DNA of 64,000 nucleotides from Acanthacorydalis orientalis. Its lineage: Eukaryota; Arthropoda; Insecta; Megaloptera; Corydalidae. The position numbers and the translations under genes are program-made. How positions within the stretch are numbered: the stretch's first letter is position 1; each line of letters begins with the position of its first letter. This document shows positions 13,086 through 25,298 of this stretch, in pieces. The stretch spans positions 40,021,318 through 40,085,317 of the forward strand of contig CM068315.1 of the NCBI GenBank assembly GCA_034766995.1. Direction: 5' to 3'. Below the pieces are notes generated by a model. It was given only the letters and a program-made list of their open reading frames with translations. It did no database searches and was not told where the DNA came from.

Positions 13086-13474
13086 ATGCGTCACTTTTTA
13101 CTGAAATTTCGTCTATGCTAGTTTGAAAAGTGACACCTGATAGCCGTGGCGTTACCAAATGAACGGTGGCATCACATCACAGAAATTTACCAAACTTATC
13201 AAACGACCCTTGTTTAAATTGATTGATATGAAAATAATTTAATATACACCGAAGATATTGTCAGACAAAAGTAGAGAAATAAATATTTTCTCTAATTAAA
13301 AATATAATTTTTCATTTCATGAAAAATAATCGAACTCCACGATATATTTAACCATTTATTCGGTTACTTTAATAAAAAAAAATACTATCATTGTGAACTT
13401 GAAGGAAATACTATACTTTTAAAACGAGTACTACTATTCTTTCTAATTTATTCTTTCCTAATGTATATATATAT

Positions 13475-13550
<76 letters not shown>

Positions 13551-14441
13551 AATATTTTTACCTTGAGGGTATTAAATAAACGATACAATTTCATTTTCAA
13601 CTATTATATTTTATATGCTACAAAAAGTATGTCTGCAAGAACTGTTTAGAAATACAGCATGTACAAAGCCTACCTTAGTAGAAACATTTTTATGTACAAA
13701 TATCCGACTAATTATTTTGATTATTTAATAGTCAATTAAAAATAATTGCTTTAAATTTAAATTTACGCCAAATTCTTTTTACAGTCGTCTTAATTTATTT
13801 GACAGTTCATGGCAAGGTTATCATTTTTATTCTTGCGTGTGAATCGAATGGAATTAAAGATAGAAAGGTTCATACACATAGTTTTTGTTGTAACATATAT
13901 TTATGCACGCAGACACTTTTTTATCAAAAATTAAAAATGAAAAATGTCCCACCATTACAATTAATTTATATTTTTTAGGGATAAGTTCATACATTTAATG
14001 AAATAATTTGTTGATAACGAATATGAAAATTTAACCTTGTTAAGCAGTAAACTCCTATTTTTTATATTCACATTTTTTTAATAAGGACTTTATGTATCAG
14101 GTAACAAGTTCTCACGTATTGAACTTTGATCTTTATATTTACGCAAGTTTATATTTGAAAAACGCAAAGTACAAATACATATAAAAATAAAACGCACGAA
14201 TCTCAGAGAATATTAAATTAAAATAATTAAAATTTTAGATACAAATATAAAAAAAGTTCAACCATTCCTTGTTTAATCGATTGCTATTAATTGGCGCTAT
14301 TAATGGATAAAAAATTGCTACATATCCGTATCAACAGTCTATTATATAGATATACAGTTTCGTTACGTTTTTGTTTTATGTTTGTTGGTGATATTAAATT
14401 ATATTGTTTTGTTTATGATATTAAAATGATATTAACATATG
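13086..14441. other. AT-rich DNA, no gene seen
   Basis: One microsatellite (13.46 kb). The first ~130 bases are of more even composition and may be the N-terminal remainder of mariner E, too decayed to call. Confidence 0.5.
13464..13545. repeat. (AT)n microsatellite with TACA interruptions
   Basis: The TA run is broken once by ACATACATACA. The open frame across it (Tyr/Ile repeats) is not a gene. Confidence 0.97.
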
Positions 14442-14445
14442 TTAA

Positions 14446-14928
14446 CCCGTAACGGTCGAGAGCTTTTTTTTGTAATACTCGCCCTTAAGACAACAGAAAA
14501 TTAGGTGAAAGCTTATAAAACGTGTATAAGAATGAAAACTTAAATAATACATTTAAACTGGTTTATTTAGATATAAATTCAAGATATTTAGTTGATTTGT
14601 AATTTTATAAATAAAATTATTTTTTATAATTTTTGAGAGTATGATATTTTTCAATAAAGGTACACTGAATATCATTGCGACGAAACTGTGTGTGCAAATG
14701 CCATAGTATTCACGTCTTAAAACGTTGTATAACTGTAAATATTTCTTGTCAGTGCATGATCAACTAACTATCTAATGTAATAAGTTGCAATACTTGATAA
14801 AAAAACCACAGCAATGATAAGTAAATGAAATGAAAACTAAATTCTTTAGATGTCTCCGTATTGGGGCCTTTCGTTTTCTATGGCATAAGTGTGATGTTCT
14901 TGTAGCGGAGCCTTTCGACCGTTAAGGG
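14446..14928. mobile_element. piggyBac-type miniature element 1, 483 bp
   Basis: Inverted ends CCCGTAACGGTCGAGAG and TTTCGACCGTTAAGGG lie immediately inside TTAA at 14442-14445 and 14929-14932, the target duplication expected of piggyBac. No transposase frame is inside, so it is non-autonomous. Confidence 0.82.
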
Positions 14929-15845
14929 TTAAACAGATTTATTTCCAAAGCACTGTTCCCTTCGAAAACAAAAACGCTACGAACTTGTGCATCAATCCAA
15001 TGTATAACTATTTACCATCACTATTGTTCTAATTATCATCACATCATTCCAATTGTTCTAAATAAATAACAATTATTATTTCATTATAAAACAAATTAAT
15101 TTCATCTTTATTGATTCAGCCATACAATATAAATTTTAAAAGAATTTACTTTTAATGTTGGTTAACCAAACTTTTTTCTCTTGTATTAAAGAAACGTTTT
15201 CACCTGGTATAAATTCAATGACAATTAATAAACGTTATAAAACTTATTAGTTGTATTAAATGAAATAATCTTTTTAATATTTAATTGATAAATTATTAGA
15301 AACAAGAATTTATTACTTAGACTTATGTATGGAAATTGAAAATGAAAAAGAACAGAAAAAACAAGCACGTTTTATAAATTTAATATGAATTTCTTATAAT
15401 AAAACTTGGCGAGATAATAAAATGAAACAGTAATTATCTATTGAAATTTACACGCTTAGTGATTACGTCTGATAATGTTTAGAAAATATAAATAATAAAA
15501 TTTTTATACGCGTAACTACTTTATTAATAGTCCGTGACTCAATTATATTTTTGTATGAAAAGATTTTATTTGAAAAATGACCGAATTGAAGGATATTTTC
15601 ATTTTTTTCGTCAGCTTTTTATTAATTTTAAATCGGAAAATTTTGATTAATATATTTTTCAAAAAATATATTGATCAAGATATAAATAACAAGTTTATAT
15701 TCTTAAAAACGTTAAGTACATAAATTATAGAGGGGAATTAACTGATTGTTTTCCAGTATTCCAAATATGATGTGCTCAAGGAATTCTATTATTGTTTCAG
15801 AACGATTTTAATTAAAATAAATTTAAATTCGATTAGAGAAATATT

Positions 15846-16300
15846 ATGTCTGAAGACATAATCTTTGGAATTATTCTAAATTCTGTTGTTAATTTTCCTT
15901 CAATTAATGGAAACATTTACCACACAAATCGGTGTCGTCCAATGATAAACGAACGTATAGGAAATTCTTTAATTACGTGCGATGAATGCTCGCTACTTGT
16001 TGAAAATTTTATGTCGTTCACCCGGATCAAAAGCATACTTGTTCTCATGTTGAAACATGCAGGAATTATTAAACGACCAATGTCGCTGACTCATTCGATA
16101 ATAAATCAAACGTAGGGAAAGGACAATGTCACAGGTGCAGAAAGGTACGTCGTTCGTTTGGATACATACGTTGTTCTACTGTGAAATCCCGAGATATGAC
16201 TTCAATGTCAATTGATCGTGAGACTACTATTATTGAATATGGTAAGAGTTCAGTCGGTAGGATTCGTTAATGATACTAGATGCTCCGAGCTATTTATACA
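15846..16300 (+). other. Unique G+C-richer island with an 89-codon frame
   Basis: The frame 15846-16115 starts with ATG in an AAATATTATG context and has no recognisable domain. The island continues past its stop with similar composition to about 16.3 kb (AAAGGTACGTCGTTCGTTTG), including a possible donor. No transposon ends were seen. It could be a non-coding exon, a regulatory island or an unrecognised element. Confidence 0.2.
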
Positions 16301-16454
16301 TTTGAATTAAATGTTCCATAATGGTGTTTTGGTTTTGAAAATTCTACGAAATCGATGATATCGGAAAGTGCAATGGAATAAATTATTACATTTTTGACGT
16401 CATTGTATTTTAATTCCGTAACAGAAAATTACTAATGATAATACACAACATAAT

Positions 16455-16501
<47 letters not shown>

Positions 16502-16528
16502 GTATGTATGTGTGTGTGTGTATAAATC

Positions 16529-17160
16529 AAGTACATCTATCCCTCGATTTACACGGTTTTCAAATTGCACGGTTTCGGTTTAACGAAGTTGAAGGAATGC
16601 GGAAAAACTTTACAAGGCACTATTTCAGTTTAACATTGTCACAAAATTGCAAAAAAATGTCTTAAAACACTTTCGCGTCCATTTAAAAAAGTTCTCAATT
16701 TACATTGCTTTGAAAAATAATAAGCACACACACCACTGTAAATAGTTTCTTGCTTCCCTTGCAATCTAACGATAAAAGAATCTCTCAACTTCGCATTTTT
16801 GCTTCTGAACTGTATCAACCGTATCAATTCGAAATAACAACAGCGCAAATAGTATTGACCATAGAAAAAATAATAATGTAAAGAAACGTGCTCTATAAAT
16901 ATTAGTACGGATTTCTACTTGAATGAATCACCTTTGAATAACATTACATTATTCAGAAAATTGATTCATTTGTTTCATCATCGACTAGTCGTTGGGGCGT
17001 TTTAAAACACTATTCGAAAATTACTTTGAAACCAATTTTCTCCATTAGATGGAGGAGCATAATTCTGCTATAATGCCTTTGAGATTCCAACTCGAACACA
17101 TTTACGATGCTTTGGTCAACATTTGTTTAGATTAAAACTGCATCAATCAGATGAAATGTG
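16529..17160. mobile_element. Possible degenerate pogo/Tigger-like element
   Basis: TCTATCCCTCGATTTACACG followed by GCACGGTTTCGGTTTAACGA recalls the ends of Tigger-type elements. The next ~600 bases are of more even composition than the flanks but have no intact frame. No right terminus was recognised. It is bounded on both sides by (AT)n tracts. Confidence 0.25.
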
Positions 17161-17172
17161 AAGTATAATCAT

Positions 17173-17224
<52 letters not shown>

Positions 17225-17560
17225 GATGAAGAATAGACTGACGAACTTATTGATGATCTTATCAATACAACATAAAAATGACGATATTTTCTATAATAAT
17301 AGACTGCATATTTGTTATTTATTATTTAGTTTTTATATTGTACAATTGGTGCTTTGCGCTACGTACTAGCCTGAAACGATATAAGCAAGTAGTCAGAGAC
17401 ACGAATTGAAGTGCAGAACTACACACCTGCGTAAAAACAAATTCTACATTTAGTGTTCTTTGGTATTGAATATTAAAAACTTGAATGTATTTGTTCTAAA
17501 ATATAATTCGTTCAAATATAAATATATTTATGTTTATATTTTATTATATGTATATTTTTT

Positions 17561-18073
17561 CAAAAATTACTTGTATTAACTCGTATTAAATTAAAAAATA
17601 ATAATAAAAATAAAGATTCATAAACTCTTTGTCAAAATCTCATTATATGACTGAATATCCTATTTATTATTAGATCATAAGTTATAAGAAATAATTTATG
17701 TATATTTTCTTTATAACGAAAGTTAAAAAGGTCATTCATTTTTGTTCTCATTGATATTTCTATGTTTTTTTCTAATTAGGACATTTCACAGGGAATTAAA
17801 TATAAATTGAATGAATTTGTTCTAAAATAAAATATAATTCCCTGTGAAATTTCCTAATTGGAAAAAAACATAGAAATATCAATGAGAACAAAAATGAATG
17901 ACGTTTTTAACTTTCATTATAGAGAAAATATACATAAATTATTTCTTATAATTTATGACCTAATAATAAATAGGATATTCAGTCATATAATGAGATTTTG
18001 ACAAAAAGTTTATGAATCCTTATTTTTATTATTATTTTTTTAATTTAACACGAGTTAATACAAGTAATTTTTG
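17561..18073. repeat. Long inverted repeat, arms ~243 bp
   Basis: The left arm (17561-17803) and right arm (about 17831-18073) are reverse complements over their full length, with few mismatches; the outer ends CAAAAATTACTTGTATTAAC and GTTAATACAAGTAATTTTTG pair exactly. The spacer is ~28 nt. The spacer's TTGAATGAATTTGTTCTAAA repeats a motif just outside the left arm at 17481. No transposon terminus or coding frame was seen. Confidence 0.9.
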
Positions 18074-18699
18074 CAAGTATAATAAGTTTTTGATGTTTTT
18101 AAAAGTCTTAGAATTATTTATAAATAATGAAAAGACTTTAAAAAATAGAATACTTTAATTTGATTGAGTAGGATTAAAGTTAACGATAAAATATTATTTT
18201 ACGATTGTGTAATAATTAGAAAACTTAATTTGATTACATTTCTGATTAGAGTTTTGATTACATGATTTAGTTTTTTTTAACATTCGGTAAGTCATATATA
18301 AAATTTAATAATAAGAACGGAAATATCTAACTATTGAAATAAGAATTGTACAAAACAAAAATTTGATACACACATATACGTTTATATATATATATATATA
18401 TATATCTCCAGTTTGATTGTTCACGGTTAAGGTAACGTAACAGAATGTAAAATATTTTGTATTCAAACTAAGAACGTGATTTTGAAACATTGTTTTCTCA
18501 GGTGTGAAGTAAAATTTTTTGTTAATATATTTACAAAAATTACTGACTAATGATATTTACAAAAAATATTAATAAAAAACTACTGAAATTATTTTCTAAA
18601 ATTGTATTTTATTTTTATTTAAAAATTAACAGTGAATGACATATAACGGAATGAATCAATAAGGTGAAATTTTATAAATGACTTTTCAGTTATCCCAAA

Positions 18700-18965
18700 A
18701 ACCATAATATTTTTTCCAATTAAAATTATTCAATTAATCTTTGTTAGTTATTTTTGATTGTTGGTAAAAGTTTTCTGTATCTGTATTTTCTAGAATGACG
18801 GAGTCGTTTTGAAAATGTACTTAGAATTAAAAATAGTCAGTAATCAATCAATTATTGAACATCTTTGAACAGAAAAAATTGTGCTTTATGTGGAAAGTGA
18901 AAAATTCGTTTATGAAAATGAATATAGCTAGCTTCAAAAATTATATCGTGTTAGTCTTTAAGCAT
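18700..18965. repeat. Foldback repeat R, both arms
   Basis: TTAGTTATTTTTGATTGTTG on the left; CAATCAATTATTGAACATCT, GTGGAAAGTGAAAAATTCGT and ATTATATCGTG on the right. Confidence 0.6.
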
Positions 18966-19868
18966 TGAATATAAAAATATAATAAATCTTGTTTATTTAT
19001 TGTTAAAGTTATAAAATAAATATGTCTTGGTTTAGTAGAAAAAGTATATTGATAAATTTTAAAAAAAATTGTAACTTAAAAGGATTACTTTTCAATGGTT
19101 ATGAAAAGCATGTTAGAGAAATAGAAACAAATTAATTGTTTAGTGTAAATTTTTAAGAAATGTTTTTACTATCGAATTAATTATAATAATTCATCAAGCA
19201 ATTTCTTTTCGCTACTTTAAATATAACTATTATTATTATAAATAATAATGCACTCGAAATCTATAAATATTAAATAGTAAATGTTAAATGTTAAAGGAAG
19301 CATAAAATATAATTACAATTACAAATTATTGACTGAGTTAATAGCATTCTGCTTCTAATTTTACAGACAACTGTTAGTTTTACTGAAAAATAATATATAA
19401 CAGAGAAATAAAACTCTCCGTCATGAACAAAAACATTAATTGCATGTTTTCATATTTACAAAATTTTTCGGAATTTAAAATAATTGCTTGTATAAAAAAA
19501 ATAAAATAAATTACTTGTAATTCAACAGGTATTAGTTTTCAAGATTATCGCATGCATTAAAGAAATTATGTGTTATTATTTCATCAATTATCATAAAAGA
19601 TCAACAAAAATGTTTTATTTATGATAAATTCTACGCTTAAAAAATGTCTAATGTTTTCTTGGAGTTTATGAGATGAATATAATACTCGTATAACAAAGTT
19701 CAACAAATACTTCTATATAATTTTATTGTATGTAAAAAATAAAGTTCGCAACACCTTGAACTTCATTTTGTATTCAAGAATGTGACAACTATTATAAAAT
19801 ATGTACACTTATAGTAATGTAGAATTTTTTTAAAAAATGATATTGTATTGAATTTACATATACCTATA

Positions 19869-20699
19869 TTAGGTGTGCAAATTAATTCAGTTCATTTTTA
19901 TAAAAAATGAACGTTTGCGAAAAAATGCAATACATTGGAATACTTAAAGATCTCCGATTATTTTGTATAACTTTGTACATCTTTCGGGTTACTGACGAAT
20001 ACCTTATCGAAAAAGGTGGCGGATTTGAGTCGATGAAGTCGCAATGCATTTTCAGACCTCTTCTTTTATTTTCGTATTTTTTGCATGTTTTATGTGCAAA
20101 AATTCTTCCTTTTGAAACTTGTGAATGAGAATATAGGCGTATCGTATCTTCTTCCTTCGTTTTTTGGGTTGAGCTCATGTGGAATCAATTGACCTAGCTT
20201 TTGAATTTATCCTAGCTGATGTAGACAAGAGGAAATTGCTTGCTGGGTAATTCAGAGTTATTGATCGATTTTCTATTCAGTCTGAATGAAGTTTTCACTT
20301 AAGGGCTGCTCTTCGTCTTCAAAAATTTTTGCTTATCCGGGATATATTTGATCGGAAAGATCAAAGTCGGGATTCCGAAACCTTTGAAACCATTTTTTGC
20401 TTGTTTTGTGCATCACAATACATTTCCTCAAAGCTGAAAAAATCATTCCCGCGGCTTCGGCAACATTTTTTTGCAATTCGAAAGCGAAAACTATGCAATG
20501 ATTAATTGGCTTCTTTTGGGACGCCATCGTCTTCACTATTGTTTTGTGAGGTTATATCAACTGCTGGGCCAAGATATACAGTACTTTTAAATCTTAAGGC
20601 TGGCAGTTCAAAATTTTAAAACGACAAGAAAATATTTTAATTAAACACAGAGTTATGATTGATTCAATTTAAAGGCACACAATGAATTTTTATACCTAA
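19869..20699 (-). mobile_element. Mariner B, partly deleted, 831 bp
   Basis: Ends TTAGGTGTGCAAATTAATTC and ...TATACCTAA, TA on both sides. The minus strand retains the longest lineage-B N-terminus: MASQKKPINHCIVFAFELQK, EAAGMIFSALRK and KKWFQRFRNPDFDLSDQ, a mariner-type HTH (20536-20333). The catalytic domain is largely gone. It shows what the shorter B derivatives came from. Confidence 0.85.
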
Positions 20700-21184
20700 T
20701 ATATATTTGTATTTATATATGAATGTGTTTATACTAAACATTTCGTAGAAACACGAGGTCATATTTTTATAATATAATATAAATGTAACCTTATCGAAGC
20801 AACCAAATTAACTAAACAGATCAAAATAATTAAAGGCGAAACCACAATTAGTCAAATTAACTTTCACATATCTAAACCATATTTTAATTATCGACTAAGT
20901 ATTACAGTTTCATCGAGATTTTCATATCAGTTTTTCTTCATTAGCACATATTTTTGTTGCATATCATACTTAGATGTGTAGTATATGTTTTTTTATTCTT
21001 TATTTATTTTTTAATTAGCAATTTTCAATATCAAATTGACATACGTGCATTAAAATTGGTGAGTGCCGTATTAACAAATCGAAAAAAAAAATATTTTTAT
21101 TTTATTTATTTGATTTGAAAAAGTCGTACATCTTTAATTATAATAATAAATCTCCTGTGACTATAATATTATGATACTGTGTAT

Positions 21185-21370
21185 AATTTCACTTTTACAA
21201 ATTATTTCCTTTTTCATCCCATAAACCAAAAAATATATCTAATCAACTATTATTGATCATTTTTGATTATTGCTTACGCAGATTTTGATAATGGTTTGAT
21301 GATGGTATTGGAAATTTGTATAAGTAAAAATCAGAAACAGCAAATAATCATAATTTTTTCTGATTTATGA
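21185..21370. repeat. Foldback repeat R, left arm
   Basis: TTTCACTTTTACAAATTATT, CCCATAAACCAAAAAATATA, ATTATTGATCATTTTTGATT and TTGCTTACGCAGATTTTGAT follow the family order. A smaller related fragment lies at 21855-21985. Confidence 0.6.
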
Positions 21371-22180
21371 AGTAGGAAAGGAAATCATTATATATATATA
21401 TATATATATATATCCACATTTCTCGGTACTTTGTCCGCCGGAAGAAAGTGATTGAATTAGTTTCAAGTTTAATTCATTAAGTTTCGTTCTTAGATTTTTT
21501 TATCTTTAAATATATTATGCTGTAAAAACCAATAAACAGTTTTTTTCTTTCTATGTTTCTTTCTATTTACCCGTCAATTTTGACAGGTTATATACTAGTT
21601 TGTAAAAAAGAATACCTGTTCAGTATAAATCAGAACCAATGGCAGTGATTTCCATTTGGAAAACCATCACTCATTCCAAATTCCATGTTTCTAAAACAAA
21701 TGATTATAATTGATATAATTATAAAGAAATAACTGGCACGAGCCAGTTTTTTGAAAATATATTATAAAAGAGGCGAATGACTTAAGCGTACAGGACTGTA
21801 TTTTAATCCAGATTGCGAAACTTAAAATAAAATAAAATTTTTGCATAGTTTATTTCTGCAATTCTCGTATTTTACATTCACAAATAGGTCCAATTCATTC
21901 AGATAACGATGAACGTTTTCTAATAACAGAATTTTTTTTTGTGGTTTGTGGAGTGAGTGGAAAAAATCATTAGTAATAAATTTAGTCACAGTGCAAAAGT
22001 CTATTATCTGGAATTTAGTTTTATAAGTGTAATTGTTTCTTAAAAACTACAAACGAACATTTATACACACTAAAGTTAAAAATATAATAGAATTATTTAA
22101 ATCACGGACGAGAAGCTTAAATAGTGAATTTATAATATTAAGTGAACGGTATATTTTATAAAATCAAAATATATCTAAAT

Positions 22181-22181
22181 A

Positions 22182-22223
<42 letters not shown>

Positions 22224-22224
22224 G

Positions 22225-22285
<61 letters not shown>
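22181..22285. repeat. (AT)n microsatellite, ~105 bp
   Basis: TA run with single-base interruptions, directly adjoining the left end of mariner D. Confidence 0.97.
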
Positions 22286-22287
<2 letters not shown>

Positions 22288-22289
22288 GA

Positions 22290-23556
22290 GGTTTAGAAAT
22301 TTAATTCCCGAATTGGCACAATGAAAAGAAACAATTTAAGTAACACGAAAAATGTTTAATATTTATTTAAAGTAACCTTCATTTACTTTAATTCACGTAT
22401 TCCAACGTTCTAAAAGTATTTGAAAACAGTGGGCAAAGACGTCTCAAGAAATTATTCAAATCAGCGGTTATATTTTTTTAATACCTTCTACGTTCTGAAA
22501 TACTTTCCCTTTCAGAATAGTTTTCACTTTAGGAAAAAAAGTTTTCTGCTATTAAATCGGGTAAATAGGGTAGGTGATTGATCTCAAAAGCAACGCGTTT
22601 CATTAGAAATTAGTTCACAATCAGTGCAGAATGAACATATGCATAGTCTTACAACAAGACTACTATTTTGTCGAAATTGAGGTTACACTCGAGAAATGTG
22701 TTATAATGATCTTTTCAGGACTTCAGCGTAGAATGCACTTTCAACTTTTTGTTCTTCAGACACAAATTCTTTATGGATTACATCCTGTTTATCAAAAAAA
22801 GGTTATCAGTATGGTTTTGATTCTGATTTTTTGTAAACAACACCTTTGGATTTAGGTGATGATTTTCTAATCGATAGAATGCTCTGGAATTTCATCTCAG
22901 GATCGTGCTAAAACATCCATGACACATCACCAGTGATGTGTCATGGTTGTTTTCAGAAAATTTGCAAACTGAACGAAGTCTGTGCACAATGTAACTTTTC
23001 TCTATTTTCGCTCATCAGTTGGCTATGGGGGCGAACTTTTCACAGATCTTCTCTTTCTTAAATCTTCATTTAAAATTTGTTAAATCATGTCCTTATTGAT
23101 ATCCAACTCATCTTCCAACATTGAGAGGGTCATCCAGCAATATTTTGCTACAATTTTACGAACTTTTGCGATTAAATCTGTATTTTGAGATGGACGAACG
23201 CCCGGTTCTAGCGTTATCTTGAACACCCTTACCTCCATTTTTGAAATGTTTAAACCATTTAAACACACTAATAAGACGTATAGTGTAATCAACGTGCACA
23301 GTTTTAACATTTCGTAAGTTTTTGTTGCAGTTTTCCTTAATTTACAGCCAAACTTAATATTCACTCATTACTCCATGACGACTGACAAAAACATGATGAT
23401 AACCCTATTTTCCTATGCAGAACCTTACAGCTACTTGATCTTTGATTGACTATCCTCTATTGATAAAATTGCGGACTATAACATGCTGCTTTATTTTTGA
23501 TTTAATTTTACCTGACTCCAATGCTGGATTATCAATCGGGGAATTAGATTGTTAAA
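22290..23556 (-). pseudogene. Mariner lineage D, near full length, broken
   Basis: Inverted ends GAAATTTAATTCCCGAATTG and CAATCGGGGAATTAGATTGT, about 1.27 kb apart. The minus strand encodes an N-terminal transposase part at 23364-23080 (NIKFGCKLRKTATKTYEMLK, then VRPSQNTDLIAKVRKIV and LEDELDINK), which fits a mariner-type paired HTH. The rest is in broken frames. The left end abuts a ~100-bp (AT)n tract. A 14-bp perfect palindrome (22917-22946) lies in the middle. Confidence 0.8.
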
Positions 23557-23871
23557 TATCGTATTTGTATATAAATTTTCTTAATTATTTATTTTCAATG
23601 TTTCATCCGGATAATAATAAATATCAGTATGAGGTCGTTCATAAAACTGACAAATTATACGTGCTCTTTGAGATCATGATTTTTGTGTTAACTTATTTAT
23701 TATGAAAATTATCGTATTAAAATTATTTATGTAAATGTTAAATTTTTTAAAAATTGTAAATAGATTGTGTCTGCTGATTATTACAATAAGGATATGAAGA
23801 AAATTCAGTATTAAGTAATGCTTTAGAAATATTTTGCAATGCAGACAAATATATACAAACATGCACACGCA

Positions 23872-23925
<54 letters not shown>

Positions 23926-24299
23926 TGTGTAGGAGAAATAGATTTAGAACGTTGGTCGACGCATTCACGTAAAATAATTCTAATCCAGCCTTGAAGTATA
24001 TTTTATCTTTTATCAAGAATACGTTCTTAATTACCGTTCTACTAAAATATATTAATTATTTTTTTTTATATTAATTTAACCTTAAAGCAACATAAATACA
24101 CAAATTAATTATGATTACATTTTATAGTTGTGTTTAACTTATCTTTTATATGCAATCATTAATTATATTTATTATTTTCTTGCTAAGATATCCTGAAACT
24201 TGAATACAATTAATGCAATCGACTATAGTAAAAAATTAGAAGAACTTCTTGAAGATTTTCAAGGTTTTGTTAAATTCAGATTAATAATTGAAAAACTAT

Positions 24300-24540
24300 C
24301 ATTTTTACAAATTGATTTTTCCCATAATCATACAAAAAATTCTCTTGTTCACAAATTTTAAATAATCGACACGTACAAAAATTTTTTTCTACATTAGCGT
24401 ATTGAAAATGATGGAATTGCCAGTGAAATGGTATAAGCAACAATCAGAATGATCAATAATCAATTATTGATCATTAACGTGTTGAAATTTTAATTTTCAT
24501 TCATGAAAATGAATTCATCCGCAGTGACAAACATTCTTTC
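24300..24540. repeat. Foldback repeat R, right arm and part of left
   Basis: TTGCCAGTGAAATGGTATAA, GCAACAATCAGAATGATCAA, TAATCAATTATTGATCATTA and AATTCATCCGCAGTGAC follow the family order. Confidence 0.6.
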
Positions 24541-24785
24541 TGTTTTTATCATATTTATTTCGATAGTATAGTCTATTCACTATGTTTTGGACTTACAAAT
24601 AGCATATACATTTTCTATTCTGACCAATCTTTCTTATTTCTGAGCAACCTGTTCAAGTGATTTATTTTAAAACATTTCATCATTATTCGAAATACAATGA
24701 AATTTTACTGCCTAACTTTATTGGAAAATTAATCCACTGTTAGTATCAACTTTTTTCAACTATGTGGTCATATATTGTTTTAGTA

Positions 24786-25298
24786 TTAGATTGGTGGAAA
24801 AATAATTTCGGTTTATTATCTTTAAATTCATATTCATTTTTCTCTTTTTTGATTTTTCCCTAGCAGTTTTAAGTGGCCCGGAACTATTGGATGTCTAACT
24901 CCTAATTTTTGTGCAAGCTCTCGAATTATTGTGCGTGGCCGTCCGCGATCTTCTTCATCTTCAAGGCTCTCATCCCAAGCACGAAAATTTTAGAACCACC
25001 ATAGCACCATATATTCCTTAGCAGTACCCACACCAAAAGCATTGTTTAGTTTAGGAGTAGTTTCTGCTGCTTTACCACCCGTTTTGAACTTATATAAAAA
25101 TGCTCTTATTTGCTTCTTTTTCATCTTTAATTCAGTAGACCAATTTGAAGCAAAATTATTATTGAAACGAAAGTCTATGTTACTAAAATACAGACAGAAA
25201 AATGCACTTTAAAATGATATAAACATGAAAACGACACTTTCATTGAAAAAAATTAAGGTTAGAATTCAGAAAACAAAATTATTTTCCTACCAACCTAA
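24786..25298 (-). mobile_element. Mariner A deletion derivative, 513 bp
   Basis: Terminal repeats TTAGATTGGTGGAAAAATAA and its complement ending CAACCTAA, flanked by TA on both sides. Only the N-terminal HTH part of the transposase remains, on the minus strand, joined to the opposite terminus by internal deletion. Confidence 0.85.

Noticed and set aside
22142..22324. Tyr/Ile-repeat open frame
   Set aside because: Translation of an (AT)n microsatellite; the same holds for frames at 13461, 16435, 23747, 31797, 35459, 43434 and 49129.
22917..22946. Perfect 14-bp palindrome as a regulatory operator
   Set aside because: It lies within the decayed mariner D body, so it is more simply transposon sequence.
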